DNA of 64,000 bases from the NCBI GenBank assembly GCA_965218775.1, contig CBDCLS010000006.1:2356001-2420000 (forward strand). Reading direction: 5' to 3'. The notes beneath the pieces were generated by a model. That model saw only the letters and a program-made list of their open reading frames with translations. It made no database searches and was not told the DNA's origin. A program made the translations under genes and the position numbers. Shown here in pieces: positions 1 through 10,072 of the stretch (the stretch's first letter is position 1; the number at the start of each line of letters is the position of its first letter). This DNA comes from CAUZIZ01 sp965218775 (GTDB lineage: Bacteria > Acidobacteriota > UBA6911 > RPQK01 > JAJDTT01).

Positions 1-40
1 AGTGCTTAAATTGGAAGCTGGAAGAATCCCGGGAGGAATC

Positions 41-1582
41 ATGAGAAGACCCTGCCGAGACGTCGTTGTCTGGACCGCCTTATCCCTGTCGCTGTTCGTC
101 CTGGTGCGTGCGTCCCAGCACCAGGGCGTTCGCCACATCGGCACCCGAGTGGAGCCTTTCGTGGACGACTGGCTCATGGCCCGGATGGACAACCTGAGGC
201 TGGTGCTGCACCGGCCGCGACCGGCCGAGGTCGTGATGGACTTCAACCGGCCCTGGGAAGGGGAGTACTCGGCCTACGTGACCGTCTTCCAGGACGGCGA
301 CAAGTTCCGGATGTACTACCGGGGAGTGGGCCTGGACGAGTCCGGCCAGGTTACGTGCCTGGCCGAGTCCAGCGACGGCATCCGCTGGCGACGTCCCGCT
401 CTGGGTATCCACACCTGGAAGGGGTCCAAGGAGAACAACATCATCTGGACCGAACGAGGGTCCCACAACTTTGCCCCCTTCAAGGACTCCAATCCGGCGG
501 TGCTCCCCGAGCACCGGTACAAAGCGCTGGCCGGCGGGCCCCTCCTGGCCCTGGTCTCGGCCGACGGCATCCACTGGAAGAAGCTGCAGGAGGAGCCAGT
601 TATCAGCGACGGTGCCTTCGACTCCCAGAACTTGGGTTTCTGGGACCCCTTGCGGAACCAGTACGTGGCCTTCTACCGGGACTTCGTTCGCCCCGAGGGC
701 GTGACGAAGAAGTGGACCGGCGTTCGCGGCATCAAGACGGCCACCTCCACCGACTTCGTCAACTGGACCGAGGGGGAGTGGCTGGATTATCAGGACGCTC
801 CTCTCGAGCACTTCTACACTAACGCCATCACTCCCTACTTCCGGGCTCCCCATCTCTATGTGGGTTTCCCCAAGCGCTTCCTGCCGATGCGCGTCGTCCG
901 CGAGAGTGAGGAGCCGCTCTTTCAGCAATATTGGAAGGACCTGCACAAGCCGGGGAACGAGGAGGGCCTGGAGCGAGCAAAGCGCCGGGCCAAGCAGAGG
1001 GGGCAGTCCCTGGAGGAGTACTACCGGATCGCCCTCTTCGGAGGCGTCTCGGACGCGGTCCTCATCACCAGCCGGGACGGCATCACCTTCCAGCGCAGCT
1101 TCCGCGAGGCCTTCGTTCGGGCTGGCCTGGATCAAGGGAACTGGGGCCACCGGAACAACATGACGGCCTGGGGGATTCTGCAGACGGGGCCCGAGGAGAT
1201 GTCCATCTACCTGGGGGAGCACTACGAGCTGCCCACCTGCAGACTTCGTCGGCATGTGATGAGACTGGACGGCTTCGCCTCCATCCACGCCGACTACGGA
1301 GGCGGGAGCTTTCTGACCCGTCCCTTCACGTTTGCCGGGAGAGAACTGGTTCTGAACTACTCCACCTCGGCGGCGGGTTCCATCCGGGTGGAGTTCCAGG
1401 ACGAGCTCTCCAGACCCGTCGGCGGGCGCACGCTGGAGGACTGTCCCGAGATCTACGGGGACCGCATCGAGCAGATGGTCCGCTGGAAGGACGGAAGTGA
1501 TCTCGGCAAGTGGACCGGGAAGACGGTCCGCCTCAAGGTCCAGATGAAGGACGCGGATCTGTATTCGATTCGCTTTCGCTAG
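41..1582 (+). CDS. Secreted beta-propeller hydrolase-like protein (LFVDD type), copy 1
   Basis: Predicted exported protein of 513 residues; a hydrophobic stretch at about residues 8-25 reads as a signal peptide. The body has the repeated short blade motifs (MYYRG, SSDGIRW, RYKAL, NAITPYF, SRDGITF) seen in five-bladed propeller proteins related to the GH32/GH43 fold. That fold call comes from pattern recognition; catalytic acids cannot be assigned and the substrate is unknown. The motif EPFVDDWL near residue 35 and the ending KDADLYSIRFR recur in the next gene, so the two are tandem paralogues. ATG 41 is chosen because GGAGG ends five bases upstream; the frame is open to the window edge, so an earlier start cannot be excluded. 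Only 28 bases separate it from the paralogue, suggesting co-transcription. Confidence 0.75.
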   Translation: MRRPCRDVVVWTALSLSLFVLVRASQHQGVRHIGTRVEPFVDDWLMARMDNLRLVLHRPRPAEVVMDFNRPWEGEYSAYVTVFQDGDKFRMYYRGVGLDESGQVTCLAESSDGIRWRRPALGIHTWKGSKENNIIWTERGSHNFAPFKDSNPAVLPEHRYKALAGGPLLALVSADGIHWKKLQEEPVISDGAFDSQNLGFWDPLRNQYVAFYRDFVRPEGVTKKWTGVRGIKTATSTDFVNWTEGEWLDYQDAPLEHFYTNAITPYFRAPHLYVGFPKRFLPMRVVRESEEPLFQQYWKDLHKPGNEEGLERAKRRAKQRGQSLEEYYRIALFGGVSDAVLITSRDGITFQRSFREAFVRAGLDQGNWGHRNNMTAWGILQTGPEEMSIYLGEHYELPTCRLRRHVMRLDGFASIHADYGGGSFLTRPFTFAGRELVLNYSTSAAGSIRVEFQDELSRPVGGRTLEDCPEIYGDRIEQMVRWKDGSDLGKWTGKTVRLKVQMKDADLYSIRFR

Positions 1583-1609
1583 AAGGAGTCTCCTTTTCCC
1601 AGGAGGATC

Positions 1610-3131
1610 ATGAAGGAATCACTGCGCCCTGTACTCCCATTCGCCATCTGCACTCTCTGCCTAGTCCAGGCCATGGCCGAGCACCACGGCAAGAAGGACC
1701 CGCCGCTCCAGATCGGCTCCCGGCTGGAGCTCTTCGTCGACGACTACCTGATCGAGTCCACGGAGGGGGTGCGCCTGAAGCTGCACTCGCCTCGGTCCGC
1801 GGGCAAGGTGTTGACTCTGGACCGACCCTGGGAGGGGGTGTCCTGCGCCTACTTCTCCGTCCTCAAGGACGACGACCGGTACCGCATGTACTACCGAGGC
1901 ACCAGCCCCAAGGGGTACACGGTCCGCTCCAGGGGAGACGGTCGTCCCGGAGCACCACGATGTGACCTGCTACGCGGAAAGCCGGGATGGTCTGAGCTGG
2001 AGCAGGCCGACTCTGGGCCTCTTCGAGTTCCAGGGATCCAGCGACAACAATATCGTGTGGAGCGCACCTACATCCCACTGCTTCATGGTCTTCAAGGACG
2101 CCAATCCCGCCGCGCCCGAAGCGCAGCGGTACAAGGCCCTGGCCCTCAGCGAGGAATGGCTTCCGAAGAAGATCTTCGGCCTTGTTTCGCCCGACGGTCT
2201 CCGGTGGCGGCCGGTGCGGGAAGAGGCGCTCATCACCCAGGAGAGGACGGATTCTGGGGCGGATCTCGCCTTCTGGGACACGGAAAGAGGTGAGTACGTG
2301 GCCTACCTCCGGGGCCGGCAGACGATACCGGGTGGCGTTGACAAACCTGGGGGACTCTTTGGTCCGATCCGGGCCGTGATGCGCTCCACGTCGCCCGACT
2401 TCCTGGACTGGAGCGAGCCCCGCTTCATCGACCTGGGCGAGGCTCCGGTGGAGCACCTCTACACCAACGCCATCACGCCCTACTTCCGGGCGCCTCACAT
2501 CTACCTCTCCTTCCCCCGGCGCTTCCTTCCCTGGCGCACCCTTTCCATGTACCGGGAGGCCAGCGGGCCCGGCTGCTCGGATGCCCTCTTCATGACCAGC
2601 CGCGACGGGATCCGCTGGGACCGGACCTTCATGGAAGCCTATATCCGGCCCGGGAGGAGTTACCGGAACTGGATTAATCGAGCCAACACCCCGGCCTCGG
2701 GCCTCATTCCCACGGCCCAGGATGAGATCTCGCTCTACGTGCAACGCCACTACACCTTTCCCAGCGTCCATGTGGAACGGCTGGTCACTCGAACCGACGG
2801 CTTCGCATCGGTACACGCCGGGCACCCCGGGGGAGAGCTGGTCACCAAGCCCCTGCTCTTCCAGGGGGACAACCTGGTGCTGAATTTCGCCACCTCCGCA
2901 GCCGGAAGCATCCGTCTGGAGATCCAGGATGTCCAAGGGAACCCCCTACCAGGCCTTGCGCTGGAGGAATCACCTCTGATCTTTGGAGATGGGGTCGAAC
3001 ATACGGTGCGGTGGGAGCGGAGCCATGCCAAGGCGACTTCGGACAAGCCCTTGGCCAGGATTGCAGGCAAGCCGGTCCGCCTCCGCTTCGTGATGAAGGA
3101 CGCGGACCTCTATTCTCTGAGGTTCAGGTAG
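1610..3131 (+). pseudogene. Frameshifted tandem paralogue of the LFVDD-type propeller protein, copy 2
   Basis: Start ATG 1610 has AGGAGG at 1601-1606. The first frame runs through a signal peptide, ELFVDDYLI, and MYYRGTSPKG (about 1610-1925). Homology to copy 1 then continues in the frame one base ahead (VTCYAESRDGLSW) to a stop at 3131, ending KDADLYSLRFR. One extra base between about 1915 and 1955 would explain it; GGGG in the AGGGGAGACGG stretch is a candidate. As it stands no single frame makes the full product of about 507 residues. The second frame has a possible internal ATG at 1962. This could be a real pseudogene, an assembly error, or less likely programmed slippage. Function as for copy 1, unknown substrate. 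Confidence 0.75.
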
Positions 3132-3184
3132 GAGCAGAGTCGCCAACTCGTCCGGGGACTCATGCTCGTGTCGCAGTGCGGAGC

Positions 3185-3376
3185 CTACCTTCTCATTGCC
3201 AGGCGAAGTGCCCAGGCAGACAAGCATGCTGGAAACACGGTCCCAGCCCATGAGACCCACCTGGGAATGGACAAAGGCCCCAGTACAAAGGGCCAGTCAT
3301 TGATCAGGCGCAGGAAGCGGAGGATCGCCACCGCAGCGAAGATCAGACCGGAAGTGATGAGATAGCCGCGATGCAT
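3185..3376 (-). CDS. Small two-helix membrane protein
   Basis: A 63-residue protein with two predicted membrane helices (about residues 5-24 and 40-60) joined by a Pro/Trp-containing loop (NDWPFVLGPLSIPRWVSW). The pattern matches small conserved membrane proteins of unknown function that I associate with Acidobacteriota; no role is known to me. The start ATG lies in TGAGATG, overlapping the end of a kinase C-terminal relic immediately upstream, so it may once have been translated with that kinase. No strong ribosome binding site is visible. Confidence 0.55.
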   Translation of the reverse strand: MHRGYLITSGLIFAAVAILRFLRLINDWPFVLGPLSIPRWVSWAGTVFPACLSAWALRLAMRR

Positions 3377-3377
3377 C

Positions 3378-3434
3378 TCAGTTATCCGTGGGCACTAGGC
3401 GCTTCAGTTCCTCGAACCAGTTCACGACACTTGA
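3378..3434 (-). pseudogene. C-terminal relic of a TolB-type serine/threonine kinase
   Basis: The last 18 codons read SSVVNWFEELKRLVPTDN and stop. The same ending (VLNWFEELKRLVPTDN) closes the kinase gene at 6316-8930, and this motif is characteristic of acidobacterial kinase-propeller fusions. Nothing upstream in the frame resembles the propeller, so only the tail survives, wedged between the small membrane gene and the large secreted gene. Confidence 0.7.
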
Positions 3435-3556
3435 AGCTGACGCGGAACCCGTTTCTCGCGGACCATTACGAATCGGGCTTGCAAGTTCTGCGGCTGCCCA
3501 ATCCGGCCGCAGCTGTGGGAAAGCCCTATAGCGGTGGCCTCCAGGCCACCGTGTTC

Positions 3557-5503
3557 CTACTGAGCGGCCACCGGTAGGGAGGCAAGCTGACCTGGCCGGG
3601 TCTGGAGGACCGCAGCAGCCGTCCGGCCGTCTGCTGTTACCTTGAGCACGCCTTTGAAGTCGCTGAAGTCGATCGGCGAATCCCAATCGAACTCGGTGAC
3701 AAACAGGGCCATCTGGCCCTGTGCTGGCAAGTCGACGGGTGCGGCGCTGGCCAGCAGCTTCCCGGCGCTGTCGCAGAGGCGGGCCTGCAACTGGACCGTC
3801 GAATCCGAGAGGCTCATGACCGCGATCCCCGTATTGATGGTGCTGCCGCTGGTCTCGACCGGAGCCGTGAAGCCTTCGTCGCCCGCTTCGCTGGTTCCTA
3901 CCCCGGCCAGCCCGAACTCACCTCCAAAGACGACCGCTCCCGCCAGCGGCCTGTCCGAGTTCACGATGACAGAGCCCACGACGGTCTCGCCGTCCGCATT
4001 GGTCTGGAAGGTGGCGCGGCCCCCGGCTAGAATCTCGATCTCGAGACGCCCTGGGACCTCCGAACCGGGTATGGTCAGATCCTCACCGCTTCTGTCAAGG
4101 TCCATAGCCTGACCGTCCTGTCCCCGAAACAACAGCTCTGCCTGAGCTGCTTCGTCGGCGTCAAAGTTCACCAGCGAGAGCTGGCTGAAGAGCCCCTCGC
4201 TCTTGACGAAGTGCGGCAGGTACAGCCTCGAAACGATACTGAATCTGAACGAGTCGACGCTGTTCAACGGAAACGCGGCCAGGATCGCGTTCCTCTCCGA
4301 GGCCCAGCTTGGGAGGGTCAACAGGGTCATCGCGGGGAACTCGTAGGGAAGCTCGATCTTTCTCGAAAAGATCGTCGCGCCGTCGACACAGAAGATACCC
4401 ACACCGCGTTCCTGGGCCGCAGGCCCATTCTGCGTACCTGGCCGAAACGAAAGAACGCAGTTCCTCTCCAGCTGGGAAAGTAGCTCGATCGCAGGAGCCA
4501 TCTGGAAGCGGTTGTTGAAATCGGCGATGTGTTCGCCCTCACTGCACTGAGAATCGCCGCTGACGAGGTCCGTGTTGCAGATCATCAGAGAGGACCCTCC
4601 CCCGACCAGCGGGGTGTAGTGGGCAGACCGAAGCTCGTTTCCCTGCACCCGGACGTCCGTGTCAATCGTCAGCGAATTGATCAAGGGCTGAGCTTCGCGT
4701 CTCACTTCGATGTGAATTGGAGCCTCGCCTTCCGGAAAGGTTGTCACTGTCGGGATCGAGACACCCTGGAAGACCTGGCGCCAGAACAGACCTCGGGTTC
4801 CGTCCCCTACCTGGAAGATCCGGTGGTGGGAGGATCCGGCGAAGGGGTCCTGATGATCTCCTTGGCCCTGCCCAGCTGAGAAGCTCTGGATGGATTCCCG
4901 GCCCCCGGATGTCACTCGGTAGACATCCAGCGTTCCCCTGTTCTCCCGGTTGAGGACGCTGGTGATTTGATCCCCGTCCTGGTCGATGATCGTGTGCTGG
5001 ACAGTCCCTTCGCCCACCTCGGTTCGCGTCCAATCCGACTGCTCGGCAGGCTGGTCGTAGGAAACCGCCATGAAGTTGCCTTCGCCGTCCGTTTCTATCT
5101 GTACGACAATCGTGGTGGTGCCCTGAGTGAGGATCTGAATGTCGAAAGCCGGACCCTCAAAGACGGGAGATATCTCAAACTCAGGAGGTGTATCGCCGTC
5201 CAGGAAACCGTCCTTGACCGTGATCACGAAGGTTCCGGCACCTATCTCGACTGTCGCGATCTTGAGGTCGCCGGTCGAAGTCATCGCCGAATCGATCTCC
5301 ACGGTCTGGCCCGGGGTGTCGACCTCTACAATCTTGTCGACTTCGACTTCGAGGCTCTCCTCACGAATTGCAAAATTTCCGGAGAAATTTGGGTCCGAGG
5401 AGCAATCTTTTTGCCCCGAAGCGACCAGCGCAAGGATGATCAGCGAGACTCCCCGGTAGAATTGCTGCCGGGCAGTTAGATGGCTCCAGTGCCTCTTGAC
5501 CAT
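3557..5503 (-). CDS. Large secreted protein of unknown function
   Basis: 648 residues. The N-terminus has basic residues followed by a hydrophobic run (YRGVSLIILALVASG), consistent with export. The following CSS does not sit in a classical lipobox. The middle region is acidic and beta-rich, with no domain I can name. The C-terminal 100 residues (VETSGSTINTGIAV, LPAQGQMALFVTEF, FKGVLKV, VLQTRPGQLASLPVA) resemble a module I have seen repeated at the ends of secreted acidobacterial proteins. AGGAGG lies nine bases upstream of the ATG. It stands alone on the minus strand, with a kinase relic just downstream. Probably extracellular or surface-exposed; function unknown. Confidence 0.7.
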   Translation of the reverse strand: MVKRHWSHLTARQQFYRGVSLIILALVASGQKDCSSDPNFSGNFAIREESLEVEVDKIVEVDTPGQTVEIDSAMTSTGDLKIATVEIGAGTFVITVKDGFLDGDTPPEFEISPVFEGPAFDIQILTQGTTTIVVQIETDGEGNFMAVSYDQPAEQSDWTRTEVGEGTVQHTIIDQDGDQITSVLNRENRGTLDVYRVTSGGRESIQSFSAGQGQGDHQDPFAGSSHHRIFQVGDGTRGLFWRQVFQGVSIPTVTTFPEGEAPIHIEVRREAQPLINSLTIDTDVRVQGNELRSAHYTPLVGGGSSLMICNTDLVSGDSQCSEGEHIADFNNRFQMAPAIELLSQLERNCVLSFRPGTQNGPAAQERGVGIFCVDGATIFSRKIELPYEFPAMTLLTLPSWASERNAILAAFPLNSVDSFRFSIVSRLYLPHFVKSEGLFSQLSLVNFDADEAAQAELLFRGQDGQAMDLDRSGEDLTIPGSEVPGRLEIEILAGGRATFQTNADGETVVGSVIVNSDRPLAGAVVFGGEFGLAGVGTSEAGDEGFTAPVETSGSTINTGIAVMSLSDSTVQLQARLCDSAGKLLASAAPVDLPAQGQMALFVTEFDWDSPIDFSDFKGVLKVTADGRTAAAVLQTRPGQLASLPVAAQ

Positions 5504-5950
5504 GACTTCGTCCTCCTGGCCCCGGTCGGCCTACCCTGCGCTCAAGACTTGCTCAGTGGCCGATCGGTCCATTTACCTAAAAGGATCAGTTGAACCAGAG
5601 AGGACGGCTTTGGCTGAGGCGATGTCTGGCAAATCTTCTGGCTGTTGCAGATCGAGACGCGCAGGATCGGGGTAAACTGTCCCAACTTGTTCAGGCGCTA
5701 TTGAGGAGCCGGGCGGTGAGCAGTCGGTGGCTTTTCGCTCCCCAACAGCCACTCCCTCTCTCTTGAGGAACCAATCTATCGGTTCCAGCCGAATATTGAT
5801 AGCCCCCTGGACATTCTCGTCCGGAAGCGGGTCCTGCGTGATTGCCGGTTCCTGGAGGCCTCAAGCGCAAGCGAGGGGTTGGGGACAGGGGAGATTGTGT
5901 TGGCAACTCTTTCCTCGGCAGCTGGTCCCATCTACTGACAGCTCAAGCGT
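5504..5950. other. Non-coding gap between secreted gene and kinase relic
   Basis: About 450 bases with no reading frame that resembles a protein family. It presumably holds the promoter of the minus-strand secreted gene near 5520-5600, but no convincing -35/-10 pair was picked out. Nothing else seen. Confidence 0.4.
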
Positions 5951-6304
5951 TCAGGGCACCGCCGGACCGCAAAATGGTAGCCCGTAAACGGGATTCACTT
6001 CTGTCTCCGCCAGGCGCTCTGCCAGGGTCTCACCCTCGACCAGATCCAGCACCAGAAAGCGCACTCCGTTGGCTTCTTCCAGGCTATGGATTGTTGCAAT
6101 GTGGGGATGATTCAGTGACGCCAGCACGTGGGCTTCGCGGGAGAAACGAGCCATGCGTTCGTGATCGGCGGCAAAGGCTTCAGGCAGGACCTTCAGGGCC
6201 ACATCGCGGTTGAGCTTGGTATCGGTGGCGCGGTACACCTCGCCCATGCCGCCTTCGCCGATCTTGGAGGTGATCTTGTAGTGGGAGATGGTCTGGCCGA
6301 TCAC
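5951..6304 (-). pseudogene. Truncated N-terminal fragment of a serine/threonine kinase
   Basis: Starts MIGQTISHYKITSKIGEGGMGEVYRATDT-like and keeps the glycine-rich loop, the catalytic lysine in VALKVLP (K38) and the helix C region (SREAHVLASLNHPHI). It stops resembling a kinase after LAERLAE (about residue 99). The last 18 residues are unrelated and there is no HRD, DFG or propeller. The start codon is 12 bases beyond the stop of the neighbouring kinase gene, so this was probably a tandem second kinase that lost everything after the N-lobe. No catalytic activity is expected. Confidence 0.8.
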
Positions 6305-6315
6305 AGGCTTTTCGC

Positions 6316-8930
6316 TCAGTTATCAGTGGGCACCAGGCGCTTGAGTTCTTCGAACCAGTTGAGGACGACGTTGATTTGGGTCGGCCACCCCTGCTGGATG
6401 AACACGAACCGCTGGTCGTCCGGTGCGATGTCGTAAGACAAGGGCAGATAAAGATCTATCGAAGAGCCTTCCGAATAGGTAAACAGCAGTCTCGGGGCTT
6501 CCGCTTTAAGTGTTGGCTCCGTCTGGATGGAGACGACCATCACCTTTGCCCCGTTCCGATAGAAAAGCTCCCTGCCACTGTGCGCCCATAAGGGCTGAAC
6601 CCCTCCGTCTGTGGATATGGGCTCAATCCCGCCCCCTTCGGGGTAGCGTTTCACGTACACCTCAGCTCGGCCCGAGCGGTTGGAGGCAAAGGCAATCCAC
6701 CGACCGTCCGGCGAGAACATGGGCTGAGTTTCCTCAAACTCGGTGGCAAGAAAGGGTTGCGGCTCACCTCCGAGGGGGAACACCCAAATGCCGAGGTTTT
6801 TTGAGGGAACGTACTCTGCAAACGCCAATACATTACCGTCGGGAGACCAGGAGAAGGGTATCTGAGCCCCCGTCGTGAGTTGCTCGGCCTCACCACTGCC
6901 GTCAGCTGCCATCCAAGAGAGACCGCCTTGGCTGTCCGTCCGAGCGAATGCGAGTCGAGTGCCGTCTGGAGTCCAAATGGGACCGCCCCCACCAGTCGTC
7001 AACGGACTCAAGATCCCTCGGGCTATTTCATAGGTCCAGATCTCAAAGTCTGGGAAAGATCCCAATGTCACGGCCAGACGCTTGCCGTCGGGTGAAAAGC
7101 GCACGGAGGCGAAGTCTCGCCGCATTTCCGTGACTGGCTGTTGCTCGCCCTGGCGATCTGCCCAGGACAGGCCATTCCCCCTACTTGCCGCCCCCCCCTG
7201 GGAATATAGGCCAGCGTTCCGTTCTCCCATATGCTGTACTGCTGCAACCCCTCCTGAAGCCTCCAGAACCCCTCCAACACCGGTGTGGAGTCTCCCGTCA
7301 GCTTGAGGGTTTTCAGATCGAAGGGTGCCGCCAGCAGCTTTTCGTCCAAAGCGTAGATCAAGTGACCGGTGGGTGAATAGCGGGGGTAGTTGCCACGCTG
7401 GATAAGGACCTTCTCCTCACCCGTTTCCAGAGAGAATACCCAAATGCTGATTGGTCTTTCCTCTCGGTTCTCGAATACCACTGCCTTACCCCCAGGTAGA
7501 ATCTGGGGACGAAAACCCGACTGGACTCCGGTCAGTTCCTCGGGGGTGCCCCCTGCCTCCGAGACCCTCCAGATTCCGGGCCTTTGCCCGAAAACGATCG
7601 TGCCATCGTGGCCCCAACTGCCGCCCCGGCTGATCTTCACTTCGCAGAGTGTCTGGGGCGTTCCACCCATCAGGGACACTTTCTTCAATGTTTGCTCATC
7701 ACGACTAAAGAAGCCCACCCACTTCCCGTCGGGAGAGAAAAACGGTTGTACGGCCCCTTCGGTGTGGGGGATCGGTTTGGACTCCAGTTGATCCAGGGCT
7801 CGCACGTACAGCTGTGGGGTATCCCCTCGGTGGGCAGAGTAAACCAGCTTAGTCCCGTCGGGTGATAGTGCCAATAAGTAACCCCGAAGCGTCGCACCCT
7901 CCGGAAGGACAGCAGGAAACTGCGCAACAGTGGGCTGTCTGGGTTGACTGTCGGAGGCTAGATTCCAAAGGAAGAAAGCGGCGGCGCTACCTACGACGCC
8001 GATTATACCTCCTAGAATCGCCCATCGCCAACGCGACGAGGCCGCTACAGGAGCCACCTGTGCCAAGGCAGGGTCAACGGGCTCGGTCTGAGCCTGTCTG
8101 ATCTCGATGCGAGCATCCCCTATGTGCTGGAGCCGCTCATGAGCGTTTTTCTCAAGACACCTGCGAAGCAATCTCTGGATGCCTCTGGGGGTGCCCTGAG
8201 GCAAATCCTCCCAGTCCGGTTCCTTGTGGACGATGTCCCCGAGAATGTCGGTGACGGTCTCACCGCCGAATACTTGCTTGCGGGTAAGAACCTCATACAG
8301 GACACACCCGAACGCCCAGATGTCAGCTCTTCTGTCAACGAGCTTTCCACGAGCCTGCTCCGGACTCATATAGGCAGCTGTCCCCAGGATCATCCCGGCA
8401 GAAGTCATTTGCTCCGTTCGTGTCGGTGAGTCGGAAATGTCGGAAGTCGGGATCTCCGCTTCCAGTGCTTTGGCCAGACCAAAATCCAGAATCTTGACCT
8501 TACCCTCGGGGGTCACGCTCACATTAGCGGGCTTGAGATCCCGGTGGATGATACCACTCTCGTGGGCCGCTTCCAGGCCCTCGGCAATCTGACGGCAGAT
8601 CTCCAGGGATTCCTCTACCGGCAGGGAGGCTATACTGAGTCGCTGTGCCAGGGTCTGACCCTCCACCAGCTCCAGAATCAGAAAGCGCACTCCATCGGCC
8701 TGTTCCAAGCCATGGATCGCTTCAATGTTAGGGTGATTCAAGGAGGCTAGAAGCTGAGCCTCTCGCTGGAACCTGGCCAGCCTCTCAGTATCCTGGGTGA
8801 ACTGCTCGGGCAGGACTTTGATGGCGACTTCCCGCTTCAGAGTGGTGTCCTCGGCTCGGTACACCTCTCCCATGCCGCCTTCGCCGAGTTTGGCCGTGAT
8901 CCTGTAATGGGAGATAGTCTGGCCGACCAC
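6316..8930 (-). pseudogene. TolB-propeller serine/threonine kinase interrupted by a G8-tract frameshift
   Basis: The first frame (8930 down to 7068) encodes an N-terminal kinase domain (residues about 8-275: GEGGMGEVY, K38, HRDLKPAN with D131, DFG with D149, MSPEQ), one membrane helix (about 300-325: WAILGGIIGVVGSAAAFFLW), and the first blades of a TolB/WD40-like propeller (SPDGTKL, SPDGKWVGF). The remaining blades and the WFEELKRLVPTDN ending continue in another frame (to 6316). The switch coincides with a run of eight C at 7191-7198 (G on the coding strand). One more G would give an unbroken frame reading IPRGG-AASRGNGLSWADRQG and a protein of about 871 residues. The product would be a membrane kinase with an extracytoplasmic sensor. 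It could be broken, phase-variable, or a sequencing error at the homopolymer. Confidence 0.85.
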
Positions 8931-9090
8931 GATGCCCCCCCCAAGATGTAATGAAAAGTTCCCTTGATCCTAGAACCTTCGGCGGTTCAAGGCAATCTCA
9001 TCTGAGGTGTTGTATCCAGGAATCGGAGGAATTGATGGATGGACTGTAGCTACGAGGAAGGTAACTGGCCCTATCTGTTTTGTCAGAAGG

Positions 9091-9333
9091 CATCGCAATT
9101 CCCGGCGACACGATCATCTCTGGCGAGGCGAAGGCATGCGGAACGAGGAGGGCATGATCCTGATCTCGCCTGGGATGCGTGGGAGGGTGATCACGAGAAG
9201 TGAAAATCTTCTAGCTCGTGCAGCAAGGAAAGCTGGACTGCCCATCACGGCGGGGCCTTGGGCTTTGGTGGAGTTTGAGAACGGGTTCAGGCTGGTGGTG
9301 GATAGTTGGGAGAAGTTTGAGAGAGTGGAGTAG
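9091..9333 (+). pseudogene. Relic 1 of a dispersed small-protein gene (GDTIIWRREG family)
   Basis: Reads GDTII, then after a two-base insertion WRGEGM...EGMILISPGMRG, SENLLARAARKAGLP and finally VEFENGFRLVVDSWEKFERVE before a TAG. It is the only one of three copies in this window that keeps the C-terminal part, so the parent protein was about 85 residues. I do not recognise the family. The beta-rich GD..IW...G pattern could be a small barrel, but that is a guess. Confidence 0.5.
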
Positions 9334-9602
9334 TCCCAAGTCGTCAAGCGAATCCACGACTCCTTGCCGAGAGTGACCTGAAAATACTGCCGTAGAGTCT
9401 TCCACGCGTAGCGGGCCAACTCCCCCAGAAGATGACGGTCCTGTCGGAAGGCTGGCCGTAAGTAAGGACGGCAAGCGCCTGATATCGAATCTTGTCCTCG
9501 AACACGGTTCAGGAATCCCTGCGCCAATCTTCCTTGCAACGCCCTGGTGGATTTCCTTCTACAATCCGAATAGAGTATCGAGTGCAAAGGTGAGGAAGTC
9601 GC

Positions 9603-10072
9603 GTGATCACACTCGCAGTCACCCTGAGCTTGCTCAGAGCCCCCGAGGAACCCGGTCAAAACCGTATCGACTTCTTCGAGAAGAAGATCCGTCCGGTGCT
9701 GGCGGAGCGGTGCTATCGGTGTCACTCGGCGGAGGCCGCCCGCACGGGGACGCTGATGGGGAAACTGCAACTCGACACGCGGGCCGGTGTCCAACGGGGT
9801 GGTTCGCGGGGGTCCGTCGTCGTGCCGGGGCGACCCGATCAGTCGATGCTGATCGAGGCCCTCGAGTACGCGAACGACAACCTGCAGATGCCGCCCGGCG
9901 GCAAACTGCCCGACGAGTGGAAGAACGCGAGATTGGCCTGTCGTTTCTCGGTCAACGGCGCGCTGGCGCGGTGGAGGAAAGAAAGGAGCCGGGGTCTTTG
10001 GATGCTCAAAGCCCGCTGGTACAATACTGCCATGCCGTCATGAGCCTGAGCGAGTTCATCTATGTTCACTGA
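9603..10072 (+). pseudogene. Collapsed DUF1549/DUF1553 planctomycete-type cytochrome gene
   Basis: The first 100 codons are a clear PSCyt1-type cytochrome c domain: FFEKKIRPVLAERCYRCHS (CxxCH haem motif), LQLDTRAGVQRGG, VVPGRPDQSMLIEAL and LQMPPGGKLPDE. The DUF1549 and DUF1553 bodies, normally several hundred residues, are absent. The final codons before TGA 10070-10072, in another frame, read QYCHAVMSLSEFIYVH, which looks like the C-terminal end of DUF1553 proteins. The gene therefore seems to have lost its whole centre while keeping both ends. Its stop still overlaps the start of the following DUF1501 gene by 11 bases, the usual operon order for this pair. Confidence 0.75.

Noticed and set aside
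80..1288. Long antisense ORF opposite the first propeller gene, and similar long antisense frames elsewhere
   Set aside because: High-GC codon-position shadow of a well-supported gene; low-complexity Val/Gly/Pro content and no family pattern.
9339..9596. Minus-strand frame with RPYLRPAFRQDRHLLGELAR, reminiscent of a transposase tail
   Set aside because: Too short and no terminal repeats; similarity only vaguely remembered, so not listed as a feature.
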